Positions 24,726 through 38,205 of a stretch of 64,000 nt of DNA are shown piece by piece. Under the pieces are notes generated by a model. The model had not been told where the DNA came from and did no database searches. It saw only the letters and a program-made list of their open reading frames with translations. Numbering within the stretch: position 1 is the stretch's first letter; each line of letters starts with the position of its first letter. Location: assembly GCA_015501055.1 (NCBI GenBank), contig JADNYV010000036.1:186001-250000 (forward strand), written 5' to 3'. The position numbers were made by a program, and so were the translations under genes. Origin of the DNA: Mucidula mucida. Lineage: Eukaryota; Basidiomycota; Agaricomycetes; Agaricales; Physalacriaceae.

Positions 24726-25069
24726 CTCTAGTATTAACACATGAATATGTCCACCTTGCTTATTTCTCCTTCCTTTGTTCTTTCTCATCGACATTGGAGG
24801 TGTCATGGTCACTATAGCCTGTGGGTGAATCACAACAATGCCGTATTGCGAGCACGGTGTATAACGGCAGGATGGTTCGCGTGGTTCTCGCGTGAAGCTC
24901 ACTGGGTTCACATGTAGAACTAATGGCTGTAGACATTTAACGATTTTCCTACTTGTATACCCCTTCCCTGCACGACAGTGACGACACCCGAGCGTCACGC
25001 GGGAACCACGTGAGGAACGGTAATTCCATCCATCTCCTTATAGACGTAGGCTCTTGCGATGTAACGACC
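24726..25069. other. Spacer between P450-1 and the MYND gene
   Basis: These ~340 bases hold nothing I can support apart from the 5' leader of the following gene. Confidence 0.35.
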
Positions 25070-27081
25070 ATGTCTTCCGCATCTCTCGCGAAGCCATCAC
25101 ATACATTTCGCATATATCTCGATGGCCTGGATAGATTACCGGAACATCTCAAAATTTCCGACTACTCACTTATCGAGGCCGACGCGCGGGCTGCGCTTGA
25201 CGCAATGAAGAAGCCAGTTCCAAAAAGTACGTCGACGTCTAGATAACGCTGTTCGCCCCGTCTCTGTACAGCATTTTATCTCTACAGGAATTATGCTTAA
25301 ATTCATTTCCAGATATTCAAGGCCGTTCGGATAAAGGACAGGACATCGGAATACTGCATCCTGGCGTTGTGTACATTACAACACATAAACATCTGTTCAA
25401 CTTCGCGTATTTGTGTCAGACTGATGACGGTAAGAACTTTTCTGCAGAGAATTATATGGACTGAATGGATGCTAGTTCCCACTGAGATTCTCCCCCAAGT
25501 CATCTGGGCACTCGAATGGAATGTTCTCGCATTGGTGGAGGCACCTGTTGAACAACTGCGCTCAATTGGGCACATCCTTCCCCACCAGCATGGAGAAGTT
25601 GCCAGGTTTGCCAGGTATTTCATGACATTGAATTCCCGGCGGAAACTGTCTGCTCACATCCTGTGAGTACCTACCATCCTCACTACATGTCGAGACGTGA
25701 TTAATCGCGTCTCTAGAAAGCCTGAAGTCGACCGCCCAATCGAGGCACTGCGCCACATGCGTGCGGCGATACAGGCTGACGGGGAACAGGCGACGCGCAT
25801 TGGAAAACCCACGGACACTTGGCAGGGAAATCCGTTCGTCCCCTCCCAATTTAGTCTTGCTCTTTTACCCTCAACTTCTCAGTGGATTGCACATCGATTA
25901 TGTGGTTGCACTTGCCCGATCGCGTACAGACGACGCCGAAGCCAAAGTCGCGTTGAGCCGCATCATAAATGAGCCCCTCAAGAATTCACAATTCGCGTCT
26001 TCACACGGCGCTTATTCCAACGTCGCTGCCAGATTTTACCTCGCGCGCGTTCTACGCCGTCTTGGCGACATTGAAGAAGCCCAGAAGCTGTCAGTACTGA
26101 GTACATTATCTCATTTCTTCACCTCACTTAAATATATGGACCATAGTGAATCTTGGCTGGTGACATGGTTCAAAAAGAACCCAATGAAAATTGTCGGCAA
26201 GACTCTTCGGATGTGGTTCTCGACGGACTGCGATCCAAGCACAGACCCCGTGTACACGCGTCTTGGTGGTGACGAATGGCTCAAAGGCCGCACTACCACA
26301 TTCAAGACGGCACAGCGCCAAACACGGACATGTAGGCAGTGCAGCGCGTCCGAGCCAAGCATCACCGTCTTCCAATGTTCGCGCTGTAAATACATCTTCT
26401 ATTGCTCCCCGGAATGTCAACGAGCCCACTGGCCTTACCACAAGGAGATGTGCAAGGAGCGCGCCGAGTCACTGAAGAAGGTAGCGGAACAGCGCAAAGT
26501 CGATCCAAAGGCGGCGAAGCGCGGCGAGGACTGGATCAAGTGGCGCGACAGCAACCATCCCGCGAATAACGTGTGCCCCATGCACGCGCTCGGTTTGAAG
26601 CGCGACCCCAGTCGCGGCGCAACGCATATTTTCGTGAAGATGGTGGAACACGTTCCCAGTGCGGAGGATGTGCTCAACCGCTTCGTCGTTGTGCAGGCGG
26701 GCGTGTTCAAGATTAGCGACGTGCAGCCTGACATTGAAGGGATCCTAGGTCTCAACAAGAACGAGCTTCCAGAGTTCATGGCCGAGATCAGTGCAGAATT
26801 CGACGCGGGCCCGGGCAAGCACAATGATCGGGTGGGGTTTTTCGATTTAATGTTTTCCCTACAACCGGGCGTGCAGGCATATATAGGATATAGTACGTTT
26901 CTCGCCATTCATTCTTCGATATTATGAGAAGGTTCTTTGTTTTCTAGTGGGAATAGCGAAAACCCGTCTGGCGCATGTGCCGTATGACCCGGATTGGCGC
27001 GCGATGATGAACAAGAAAGGGGATCCACCTGAGCCTATCATGTTTGTGTCTGGGAAGAAGGATGCTGAGCACGACTTCTAG
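25070..27081 (+). CDS. MYND-type zinc finger protein
   Basis: Exons are 25070..25226, 25313..25429, 25476..25662, 25717..25833, 25883..26089, 26147..26892 and 26948..27081; 554 aa. The MYND finger is near residues 323-363, with C-x2-C (CRQC), C-x2-C (CSRC), C-x3-C (CSPEC) and H-x3-C (HKEMC) spacing. Such fingers bind proline-rich partners. Upstream is a region with tetratricopeptide-like character (ARFYLARVLRRLGDIEEAQK). Downstream is a basic helix (ERAESLKKVAEQRK). The sixth exon boundary (intron 26090-26146, 57 nt) stays in frame if unspliced, so isoforms differing by 19 residues are possible. The protein resembles a common uncharacterised Agaricomycete family. Confidence 0.85.
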
Positions 27082-27718
27082 CACACACACATCACTTCAC
27101 TTTACTAGCACATATAACCGTTGCATTCCACTCGTGCAGGGTGCTCATTGTGGATGCAGAGCATGATATATCATTCTGGGAGGCGATGGCGCTCGCGTTA
27201 GAAGGATCGCCCTGCGATACCGCAATCTGGGCCGCATCCATTGCGGTTACAGCTTGTTTCTATAGACAGCACAGCTGTACAGCGGAAGGAATCAGAGATC
27301 AGATACATTGAGACTCCAGAGGGTGAAATCAATCAAGTTCATGCTTATCAGTTTGCCGCCGGAGCTGTTTTCGGCTCTCCTCGGCTTGGTGATTCTACAT
27401 TTGTTTGCTTTCTTAGATGACAACGGTTTTCCGATTAACCGTTTCGTTTGCAGTCTCATAGGAGGAGGAGCAAGGTTCTCAGCATCCCTTGGTTAGTGAC
27501 GAGTCCTCCTGATGCAGCGAAGTATATCATTACTGATTCTGCAGCTACTCAACCCAACTCACACGCTTCGCGGACGAGCGGCAAAATGTCTAATTCTAAT
27601 CGATGACTCTGAAAGTGTACGAACAAGGGTACATAGCTGCATACGCGTTGCGTGGCCTGCCGGCTCTAACATGTAAGATTTATGCGCCAGCGATGTATAA
27701 TGTAGGTCTCAATTATCG
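27082..27718. other. Spacer before the SDR gene
   Basis: No gene is recognised. A short hydrophobic plus-strand frame at 27308-27496 has no motif or partner exon. Confidence 0.35.
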
Positions 27719-27725
27719 TATAAAA
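27719..27725 (+). promoter_or_regulatory. TATA box of the SDR gene
   Basis: TATAAAA lies 53 bases upstream of the ATG at 27772. Confidence 0.55.
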
Positions 27726-27771
27726 GAGGCGTTCATCGTTCATCTTTTGTTCAATAACACCAAGCGCAACC

Positions 27772-29055
27772 ATGGCTCCTAGTAATTGGGAACAGCTTCA
27801 CATCAACCTACAGAAGAAGACTGCCCCGCCAGTCGTTCACGCTGATCTCAGTGGCAAAACCGTCATCGTGACTGGCGCCAATATCGGTCTGGGGTTCGAA
27901 GCATGCAAGCATTTCGCCAGAATGAATGCAGCGCGCGTCATCCTAGCTTGTCGCAGCGTCGATAAGGGAAATACTGCATTAGCCGGTATGTTAATCCATT
28001 CTTGTTGGATGGATTTTTACGCGTCTTCTTCTTGACAGAGCTGAAAGCGGACACTGGCTATAGCGGCGGGGAGGTCTGGCAGGTCGATTTCGGCAGCTTT
28101 GCCAGTGTATCTGCATTTGCAGACCGAGCTGATCGCGAACTTGACCGACTGGACATACTCGTCGAAAACGCCGCAGCCACCAACTGGGGCCCTTTTGAAT
28201 TCACAGAAGACGGCTGGGAAAAATGGTTTCGTGCTCTTCCGTATCTTTTTGGTCTCAAGATTGCTGACATTGTTCAATTTAGTTTGGAAGCGAACTGCCT
28301 TGGCCAGGAGTTGCTTGCGTTCCGCCTGCTTCCTCTGCTAAAGCGGACTGCTGAACAACATCCCGGTTCTCCGCGCCTTGTTATCGTCACCAGCGGAGTG
28401 TTCTTCACAACCGACATCCCCGAGGTCATCCTCAATGAGCCCAAGATCCTCGAAGGATTGAACAAGCCGGAGCTTTGTATGCCGAAACCGAAAGAGAACA
28501 ACGCTCCAGATCCCGACGCATTCGGTAACATTGAGCGTTACTCCCATACCAAGCGTACGTTCTACACACCATTCTACATACCGCTTCAGATTTATCTGAA
28601 TTTTTTTTAGTTCTAAACCTCTTCTTCACCCGTTCTCTTCAATCCCATGTTGGGTCTTCCATAATCGTGAACTGCGTTAACCCTGGGTTCTGTGTTTCCA
28701 ACTTGCGCAGCACGCTCCCCGATTTCCTGAAGGAGAGTAACGCAAAGTCAGAGGCAGAAGCGGCTTTTACGACTGAGGAGGGAAGTCGACAACTGGTTTA
28801 TGCGGCCGTCGGGGGTGCGGACAACGAAGAGGAGCTCCGTGGCGCATACATCGATATGTCTGAAGTCAAACAGGTTAGCGAGTGGGTGCTGAGCAAGACG
28901 GGTAGGGAGGCGGAGGATCGACTTTGGGTGTGTTGCGCCTGTTTGTTTCTGGGGGTTGATTTTGTACTGATTTTGTTTTACAGACCGAAACGGTGGACAT
29001 CGTGAATGCTGCGGACCCGAAAGTGGCAGATATCTTCAAACGTTTTGTGAAGTAG
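27772..29055 (+). CDS. Short-chain dehydrogenase/reductase
   Basis: Exons are 27772..27985, 28039..28225, 28283..28554, 28611..28927 and 28984..29055; 353 aa. The Rossmann glycine motif is TGANIGLG (residues 35-42), followed by an Arg in ACRSVDKG that suggests NADP(H) preference. The usual NNAG is ENAA. Ser lies in VIVTSG, and the catalytic Tyr-x3-Lys is YSHTK (Y220, K224). It looks like the retinol-dehydrogenase/WWOX-like group widespread in basidiomycetes. The substrate is unknown. It lies between two P450 paralogues, which would suit an accessory oxidation role (inference). Confidence 0.9.
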
Positions 29056-29239
29056 TCAGCGCATCGCTCGGAAGTAGAATATGCGGCTACGATATGCTAA
29101 TCATTATCATCGTTGAAAGTTTTGTGTACGTTTCATGGTTCAGAGCGCTGCAATATCTGGTACAAGGCATGTTAGTCATCCGACACGGTTGTCATTATGA
29201 TTCATCACATTATGAGTGCATATAGAAGGTATCCCCATC

Positions 29240-31507
29240 TTAGAAATGAGGCGCATTAAGAATAATGCCCATAAGACAACCCGCAGATATACCAGCAATA
29301 GGTACCGTTAGCACCCATCCAAACACAATCCATCCATAAGCTTTCCAGTTGAAGGCCTTGATGTCGCCGTTACAGATCGCCACACCCATAGTGGCACCAG
29401 TGATGCACATAGTCGTCGAGACCGGAATCGCATATTGCGAAGCCAGTAAGACGGTGATGGCAGAGCCCAACTCCATACTATAACCACGCGAAGGCGAGTG
29501 CAGCGTCAGCCGGTTACCGAGGATGCTCATGATGTTGTAGCCGTAGGTCGCCAGACCAATAACCAAAAATGCGGCACCGGCGACGAGAATCCAGACGGGA
29601 GTCTCGCTCTCCTTGCCCGCAGGTAAACCGGTACTCCAAACGGCGTAAATCGCGGAATATGGACCGACAGCATTGCCCACTGCAGCACGCTATTAGTTGA
29701 GAGCCTCCACGAAAGGAGTGACGTACAGTCATTGGCGCCATGGGCAAAAGACGCGGCACAGGCGGTCATGACTTGGATGAAGCTGTACAGATGCTCGGTC
29801 TTGTTGTCGTATTGAACCGCGCGACTGTGCATGTCCTCCAGTCCTTGGCCCTGTCTGGCATGGACATCAACTGTTACAGGCGTTATGGAGGCAATCAAGG
29901 ACCCAGCGACCACAACATACCCTTTGTACCATGGGAAAGAATAAACCACAACCAAGGGATCGATTTATAACGGGCGATGATGTACAGATTCTTGGGCATA
30001 TACCATCCACCCTCGATGGGGTGTGCGTCGACATCCTTGAGAGCGGCAGGAAGAGGAGCACCAGAAGCGGCGGGCGGCGCGTCCGTTGGTTCATGTTTCT
30101 CATCTGCTGATGAGTCGTCTGACGAGGGGTGCAGGTTTTCGGCATCTAGGAGAAGTTTAGCCATCGGACCTCGAAAACACCACGACCACCTACCTTGAGG
30201 TTTCGCGGGGACTGGGTGATCAACCTCATCCTTCCTGATGCGGTAGTCGGGGACAGCGGAAATGCCTTCAGCATCAGCGGGAGCCGGACGCCACCAGAGC
30301 GCAGGGCCAAGGAAGAAATGATAGAAGCGAAGTGCTGATGGCGTTATCAGTTCCTGACAAGATTGGACAGGGGATCGATTCGACTTACTGTAGTCGTTTC
30401 TCACCGTTTTGCAGTAAACGTACGGCAGCCAGAAAATGACAGAAAGAGCAGCAATCACAGAAGATGTACCGACAATTGCCGCGGCCATTATATTGGGCGC
30501 TAATTCATCGAGATGGAGGGTAGGCGATCCCTTATATACTAATGCAAGGTCAACAGATTGTCGAGATACTTGTTCATAGAGAAGTCTCACCAATGACCAT
30601 GGTAAGGATGGCGGTGACAGTGAAGAAGAAGACCGGCGCAGCGATGAAACCTGCACGAAGGGAATTTTTGCGAACAAGCACGATGTACTTCGTGAGCAAG
30701 TAAATGACGGCGGCGAAGCCAGCAGAGATGGCGGGAGCCTAATTTAAGACAAGGTGAGAGAAACGATGTTGTGCAGTGCACGAAACGCACAATGAGAAAG
30801 CCAGCAAAAATCGTGGCCAGACCTTTACCGTCGTTCCACCCCCAGTTAACAGCATCTTTACCCCCAACGGCCACGCCGATCCCCGCCAATGCGGAAACAA
30901 CTACACAGCGATGAGTCTATGCAAGAAAGGCGAGGAGATGAGTTACTTGAGTATGTCGTAGATACGGGCCACGAGTGCTTGGTGGCGATCATCAACCAAG
31001 TGGCGGAGCAGCATAGAGCCACCTGAGGTAAAAACCGGTCAGAAGAAACGAAGATCGCTAGAATAACCAAACTAACAGTAAATCCAAGAAGTTGAACACC
31101 GGCGTTGTTGTCAAAGGCAGAGAGGGACTAAAACGTTTTCAGCAATCAAGACTTCATTGACGATAGGCAGGATACGTACAACGATGCCATTTTTAATCGT
31201 TCCGGATACGCGCGCGCCAACCAAGACTCCGCCTAAGAACTCCATGACAGCGGCGGCACAGCATGCTTGGAACAACGTTAACGATCTCGATCCAACAGAG
31301 GTGGCGAAGGACTATCGTATGGTTAGAGGTGTCCATGAATTGGAAAGACAAAGGCGTACGTTCGCAACATCATTGGCGCCTATGAACACAACAATTTAGG
31401 CGATTAGAGGTTGACAAAGTGTAAGACATACCAATGTTGTACGCATCCAGTGCAGCAAAGATGGTACCGAAGGCGAAGATATAGTCCCACTGATGAAGGG
31501 CAGGCAT
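29240..31507 (-). CDS. Pho89-type phosphate permease (PiT/PHO-4 family)
   Basis: Twelve exons in transcript order: 31507..31432, 31379..31360, 31311..31180, 31127..31077, 31022..30947, 30900..30791, 30738..30591, 30538..30389, 30334..30194, 30145..29921, 29870..29727, 29679..29240; 570 aa. The two family signatures are GANDVAN near the N-terminus and GANDLGNAVGP near residue 420, each beside SFATSVGSRSLTL- or PVSTTMCITGA-type helices. A long hydrophilic loop rich in Ser, Asp and Glu separates the two halves. The yeast homologue is a plasma-membrane Na+/phosphate symporter induced by phosphate limitation. Length equals that of yeast Pho89 within a few residues. The signature is split by introns. 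Confidence 0.94.
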
Positions 31508-31858
31508 GATAGGACGGACGCTTGCTGTGGATGCGGCTACATGGTCCTCCTTCTTCGCTGTTATATAACGCGAACTCAAGACGAACGTGCGCCTTCCATA
31601 TGATACGGTAAGACTTGGCGATGGCGAGTGGACCTTGGCAGATCCAGGAGTGCTCGGCACGGAGCGGTACCTGTAAACTCACTATAATCGGCCAAGACGT
31701 ATTTCATGATACGAGGCGAACGTTCTTGTGTTGTTCGCGCCCAATGAATCTAAAGGACAGAGAGCTAGCATTTGACAAAGCAACAGCGACGACGAAAAAG
31801 GATACAAACTTCGTAATATGGACATAAAAAAGGAGAGTTCCATCATCTAAGTTCCCAA
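31508..31858. other. Upstream region of the phosphate permease
   Basis: These ~350 bases separate the permease start from the 3' end of the next minus-strand gene. No specific element is recognised. Confidence 0.35.
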
Positions 31859-32494
31859 TCAAAAACTGACAGCCACCCTCGACAACCCACTCTTCACATA
31901 AGACCGACTTCGACTAGCCCATGGTCTAGGTATCCGTCCATCGTTGACACGACTGAATAACATGCCAGCGACCTGTTTGGAATAGTCGACCTTGGCACTG
32001 CATTCCTGACTCAAAACACTCCGACCGCTTGCAGACGGCTTGTAAAGCGCGGCAAGCGGTCTGTGAGTGATTGATGCGTATCTCCGCGCATCGTGTGACC
32101 CTGCATTCTCCTGCGTCTCGATTTCTGGTTCCTCCTGCTCTATCACAGCTTCAAAAGTAGAACGTGCTACTGCCATTGAGGGCCTTGTACTTGGCGACTT
32201 GCCAGGATAGGCGTCCGCATATGGACTAGTTCGACGGTGGCTGATGGGTGTGCGTTTGGGAAAGGATGATGAAGCAGATGGCGTGTCGCGGACATGAGTT
32301 GTAGGCGATGCCATAGGCAATACACCTCCTTGAAAACTAGTAAAGGCTTTCCGAGGGCCCTTTGGTTTGGAAGGACCGGTGTAAGTCGAGGTGGAAGATG
32401 ATGGGACATTGGTGTCGACAGAGTATAGAGCGCTGGCGCCGCCGTCACGGTAGGCGGGCGCAGCAAAAGGAGTCTTGACAAGGCGAATAGACAT
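31859..32494 (-). CDS. Hypothetical Ser/Pro-rich protein, single exon
   Basis: This 211-codon open frame runs from MSIRLVKTPFAAPAYRDGG to VKSGLSRVAVSF. It is rich in Ser, Thr, Pro and Arg, probably largely disordered, with an acidic patch (EQEEPEIETQE). I recognise no domain. Its length without stops and biased, protein-like composition support a real gene. A start ten codons upstream (32524) is also possible. It is unusual here in having no intron. Confidence 0.55.
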   Translation of the reverse strand: MSIRLVKTPFAAPAYRDGGASALYSVDTNVPSSSTSTYTGPSKPKGPRKAFTSFQGGVLPMASPTTHVRDTPSASSSFPKRTPISHRRTSPYADAYPGKSPSTRPSMAVARSTFEAVIEQEEPEIETQENAGSHDARRYASITHRPLAALYKPSASGRSVLSQECSAKVDYSKQVAGMLFSRVNDGRIPRPWASRSRSYVKSGLSRVAVSF

Positions 32495-33166
32495 CGTGAG
32501 AGGACAAGTTGTAGTGCGAGGCAAGGCGACGCCGTCAAGACGAATTAAGGGTTAGACCCAGTCACTGGTCGAAGTAATAAGTACGCGACGAGAACAACAA
32601 CAAAGAGATTACCCATGTGGCACCCGGCTCAGGGCGTACCCCGCCAAATAAAGAGAACAATGGCGCTTTCAGTTATTAGTGAATCTTCTCGAAGAGGGTG
32701 GTGGTAAGTTGTCAAGTTAAAACGTGGAAAACGTGGACTATGCAGGCAACCGCTTTCCTTTCTGGGAACAATCAATCGATCATTTCGTCCACAGCTGCGG
32801 GTCTTTTTGTTACCATTACGCAACCACAGTGAGCCTAGAGCACATTCACAGATTCACAATAGCTTTGACATTCTTCTCATGGAATCGCGCAAGTCGCGGT
32901 TTTTCCCAATAGGGTTTGATATGTCAAGTCCCACGCTATTGTTAGACGCATCTCGCGTGTTCCTCAATGTGCGCTCTCAGCCGTGAAACTGCCAAACTGC
33001 GCGTGTCGTTTCAAAACGACGTGCTTCTCTGATTTACTGCATCGGAGAGGTTTCCTCTCTCACGATGTCCCCTCCCACACAGCTGACATTGGGCGACGGA
33101 TACAATGCCTATTCGCGACCCAGAGCTCCACTATTTAACACCCCACGGAGTACTTCCCACGCAAAC
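32495..33166. other. Spacer before P450-2
   Basis: No gene is supported. An in-frame upstream ATG at 33065 would add 34 residues to the P450, but the ATG at 33167 gives the normal anchor. Confidence 0.35.
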
Positions 33167-35333
33167 ATGACTGCCCTTCTCCTCTTGCCAGCGATTATAT
33201 TCGCCATTGTCGTACTCAGGCGCGTTTTGTGCCGCTCAAGTCTACCTCTTCCTCCAGGCCCTCGAGGCTTTCCACTCGTTGGAAATCTCTTCAATAGGCC
33301 AACCCGTAATGCATGGTTAACATACGCTGAGTGGGCCTCGACGTATGACTCGGATCTCGTCTCTATAAAAGTACTCGGCCAACCGGTAATCGTTGTGAAC
33401 TCTACTAAAGCAGCCAATGAGCTCTTTGAGAGGCGCTCGGCGAATTACTCAGACAGACCATGTTTGTATCTTCGACTTTGGTCATGAACGCTTCTTTAAC
33501 AGGTCGAGATACTAGCTTTCACCATGGCAGGTGACCTGATGCGGTGGAAATGGGACTTCGGTTTCTTACGATATTCCGATCTATGGAGGTCCGTTTCATC
33601 TGGGTGTGAATAACGCTCTCTTTTCTAAAATTGAACAGACTTCATCGAAAAACCTTCCATCAGTATTTCAACGCCAATGAAATCAGAGCGTACGAACCCA
33701 TTCAACTAAACGCCTCTCGTGCATTTCTTGAGCGCATGCTACGCCGACCAGATGACTTTTTCCATCACGTTCGAAAGTAAGTCAAGTTACCGAGCTTGCG
33801 AAGCCAGCTAATCACGCGCTCTAGTCATCTAGGATCAGCCATTCTCTTCATCGTCTACCGGTACAAAGTTGATCCCGAGGGCGATGCATTGGTGGAAATG
33901 GTAGACAAGGCCTTACGAGAAGCCGGGGCGGCCATGTTCCAGGGAAATTATTTGGTCGACTACTTGCCGAGTCTCAGATTTCTCCCAGGTATGTTTTAGA
34001 TGCCTGCATTTCAAAGCTATGTGTCGATTAATGCGAGTATAGCATGGTTCCCCTTCGCTTCGTTCAAAAAGGAGGCCGAAATAGCAGCGAAAGATTCACT
34101 GGAGGTTCTGAACGCGCCTTTCGACATGGTTATGGAAAGTATGGTACATGTTGTCCGTCTCCGAAGTGTCGGATGGATGCCCACACATTTGCATAGATTG
34201 AAGGAGGCGCGCAAGGTTCCTTCGTGGCAAGATGTTTCGAGCGCTTCGGATTGAAGCCGGAGGAACGCTACCGGGAAAGTGAGATCATCGAAGTCATCAA
34301 GAACTGTGCAGGTGTCGGATTTGCTGGTGAGTCTCGATTATAGCAAACAATTTCAGCATTAATGAAGATGGCCAGCTGGCGTTGACACGGTATGAAATAT
34401 CATTTACCTGCGCCACGTTCTCATTTCCCTTTGCAAGACCACCTCTGATATCCTCACTACTATTATGGCCATGGTCTTGAATCCTGACGTGCAACGCACG
34501 GCTCACGAGGAGCTCGACACCGTCGTCGGCAGGGATAGACTTCCTAACTTCTTGGATCGGGCCAACCTTCCTTATGTTATGGCTTTAGTTTTAGAAGCAA
34601 TGCGATGGCGGCCCGTGGAACCCTTGGGTACGGTTTCTTCTGGTCGTAGTAATCCTATTAGTCTACAAGTTCTTCAGCTGTTGCTCACGCAAATGTTAAC
34701 GCCGACGTCTACGAAGGGTATTTGATCCCTAGCGGTAGGTGCCGGTCATGCAGAATCCTCATTATAATCTCATGTCATTGTGCTGCAGGCTCGATCATAA
34801 TGGGGAACGTTTGGTATGCTAGAGTCGCTGATATGTCATCTACACTCGTTGAAAAGTCTTTATAGGGCGATAATGCACGATAAAAAAGTCTATCCCGATC
34901 CCGAGGCATTCAATCCAGAAAGATTTCTGGGCCCCAACCCACAACCTGATCCCAGAATTATCGGCGCCTTTGGGTTTGGTAGACGGTGAGACGACTCGTC
35001 TTAACCACTGGAAATCGCTGATCTGTCACCAACGATAGTAACTGCGTTGGGCGTCACCTCGCTATGCAAACCGCCTATATTATGGTATCATCCTTGCTTT
35101 GGGCCTTCAAGATTGAGCCTGCGCACGACGCGAACGGAAACGACATTACGCCTGACCCTCTTGCATACTCTGATACATTGATACTGCAAGTATTCTAGCA
35201 GTGTCTTCCTTCGCATGTCACTACTGACACCGTATGCTTCAGGCAACCTCTGCCTTTCAAGTGCAACTTTACCCCGCGCTTTGAAGGCGTAGAGGACGTT
35301 ATTCATCAGTTGGCGGATTCCATCGTAGCGTAG
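33167..35333 (+). CDS. Cytochrome P450 monooxygenase, OrdA-like (P450-2)
   Basis: Thirteen exons: 33167..33461, 33516..33588, 33639..33776, 33825..33988, 34043..34143, 34197..34326, 34376..34389, 34438..34627, 34678..34734, 34789..34813, 34866..34985, 35039..35185, 35243..35333; 514 aa. Ten or more exon lengths equal those of P450-1 exactly. The N-terminal anchor is followed by LPPGPRGFPLVGN. The I-helix motif is AGVDT, the K-helix ExxR is EAMRWRP, and the haem loop is FGFGRRNCVGRHLA. The last intron (35186-35242) is GC-AG. Substrate is unknown. It is intact, and a paralogue of the copies at 22.5 and 39.8 kb. Confidence 0.91.
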
Positions 35334-36375
35334 GACTAAGAAATCGGTGGTTGTCAACGGAGTCAACATATCCTCTATATTAATCCAAGTGCCAACCTGT
35401 TCCTCGCCATCTCTGAGGAGCGCCACTCATCAGACCGACCTCATGCATTTCGCTATGGCTTACGCGAGGCAGAGGCTAGAACTGGGCCAGAGACAGCGAC
35501 TTTGAATACGGAGTCGGCACCGCCTGGCAACCAAAGCACCAGACCATCACGAATCTCATGTGAAGAGATAACAGTAATAATGATTGTCCATCTGAGACTG
35601 TTGCATCAGACAGCAGATCAGGCTAGCCTTCAACAATTGACAAAATATTGACACCGTTGCCTTGACTTTCGGTGTATGCTTGGAACAGGAGGAGAAAATT
35701 GTTCTAGGCGGTGGCGGCGTCTACAGAAATGGTTAGATTAGCCCTCAGCAGGGCAATTTCGAGAGGCTTTGAGGCGGCACACTGGAAGAGTCGGATGGTC
35801 GTCGGGTGCTACGCGTTATTGTGCCGTGTTTGCTTTAGAAGGCTCTTGTCCTTCTCTCACTGTTCTCTCACCCTTGCTCCACGGTTGGAGGCGACGCGGG
35901 GAGCTGATCTCATAGCCGCATTGAATATAGAGACATAGAGCATTTTGCATCGTTGAATTGTAGGTGGTGACGAAACTGTTCTATTCATGCTGACCTCTTT
36001 CGTGAACAGAGTAATAGACGTTAGATCGTCGGTAGAACTTATGAGTAGCGCATAGGAATAAGGTTGACAATGACATGGACAGTCAATGTCCTGTCTTGTG
36101 CAGACACTTCAACACTATTTATCCGAGGTCTTTCCCAGTAGGCGCGTACTCTATCTACCCCCCCTCGTCGGCGCAGGCTTTTATTGAGGGCACAAGCGTT
36201 AAGGTATGGTTGTCTGGAGTATTTACTGACTTTCCAGAAGAGTGTCTACGACATTAGGTCGTTTTCGACACTACTGCTAGTTGTTGAATCACGTCGCGAT
36301 GTTGCAACATAACTGTTCTAGGCCTATTGTGCCGTCATGGATAAATGATTTCGGCGGAATATCTACCTCTGGACG
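35334..36375. other. Spacer between P450-2 and the xylanase gene
   Basis: About 1 kb with only short unconvincing frames. No repeat or RNA is recognised. Confidence 0.35.
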
Positions 36376-36382
36376 TATATAA
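36376..36382 (+). promoter_or_regulatory. TATA box of the xylanase gene
   Basis: TATATAA followed by GG lies 48 bases before the ATG at 36424. Confidence 0.55.
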
Positions 36383-36423
36383 GGCGCGCTACGGTAAGCG
36401 AAGTACCCAGTGCCATTGGAAAC

Positions 36424-38015
<1,592 letters not shown>

Positions 38016-38205
38016 ACACTATTTGTATCAACCGTAAACTTTCGTGTGTGTCAAATTGTTACAGAAAGCCGCTGTGTAATTCGTGTGAGTGAACACTTTA
38101 CTTTCGGCTTTGAGGTTGTCCCGTCAAATTTCGAGTCAAGACTATTAGATGTGTGATTGACAAAGTTTTTTAACTGAAAGTTCTAAGGTAAATTCGAACT
38201 AGGTA

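Noticed and set aside
26090..26146. Read-through of the 57-nt intron in the MYND gene
   Set aside because: The frame stays open, but the insert looks non-coding and GT-AG ends with a normal length favour splicing. An isoform remains possible.
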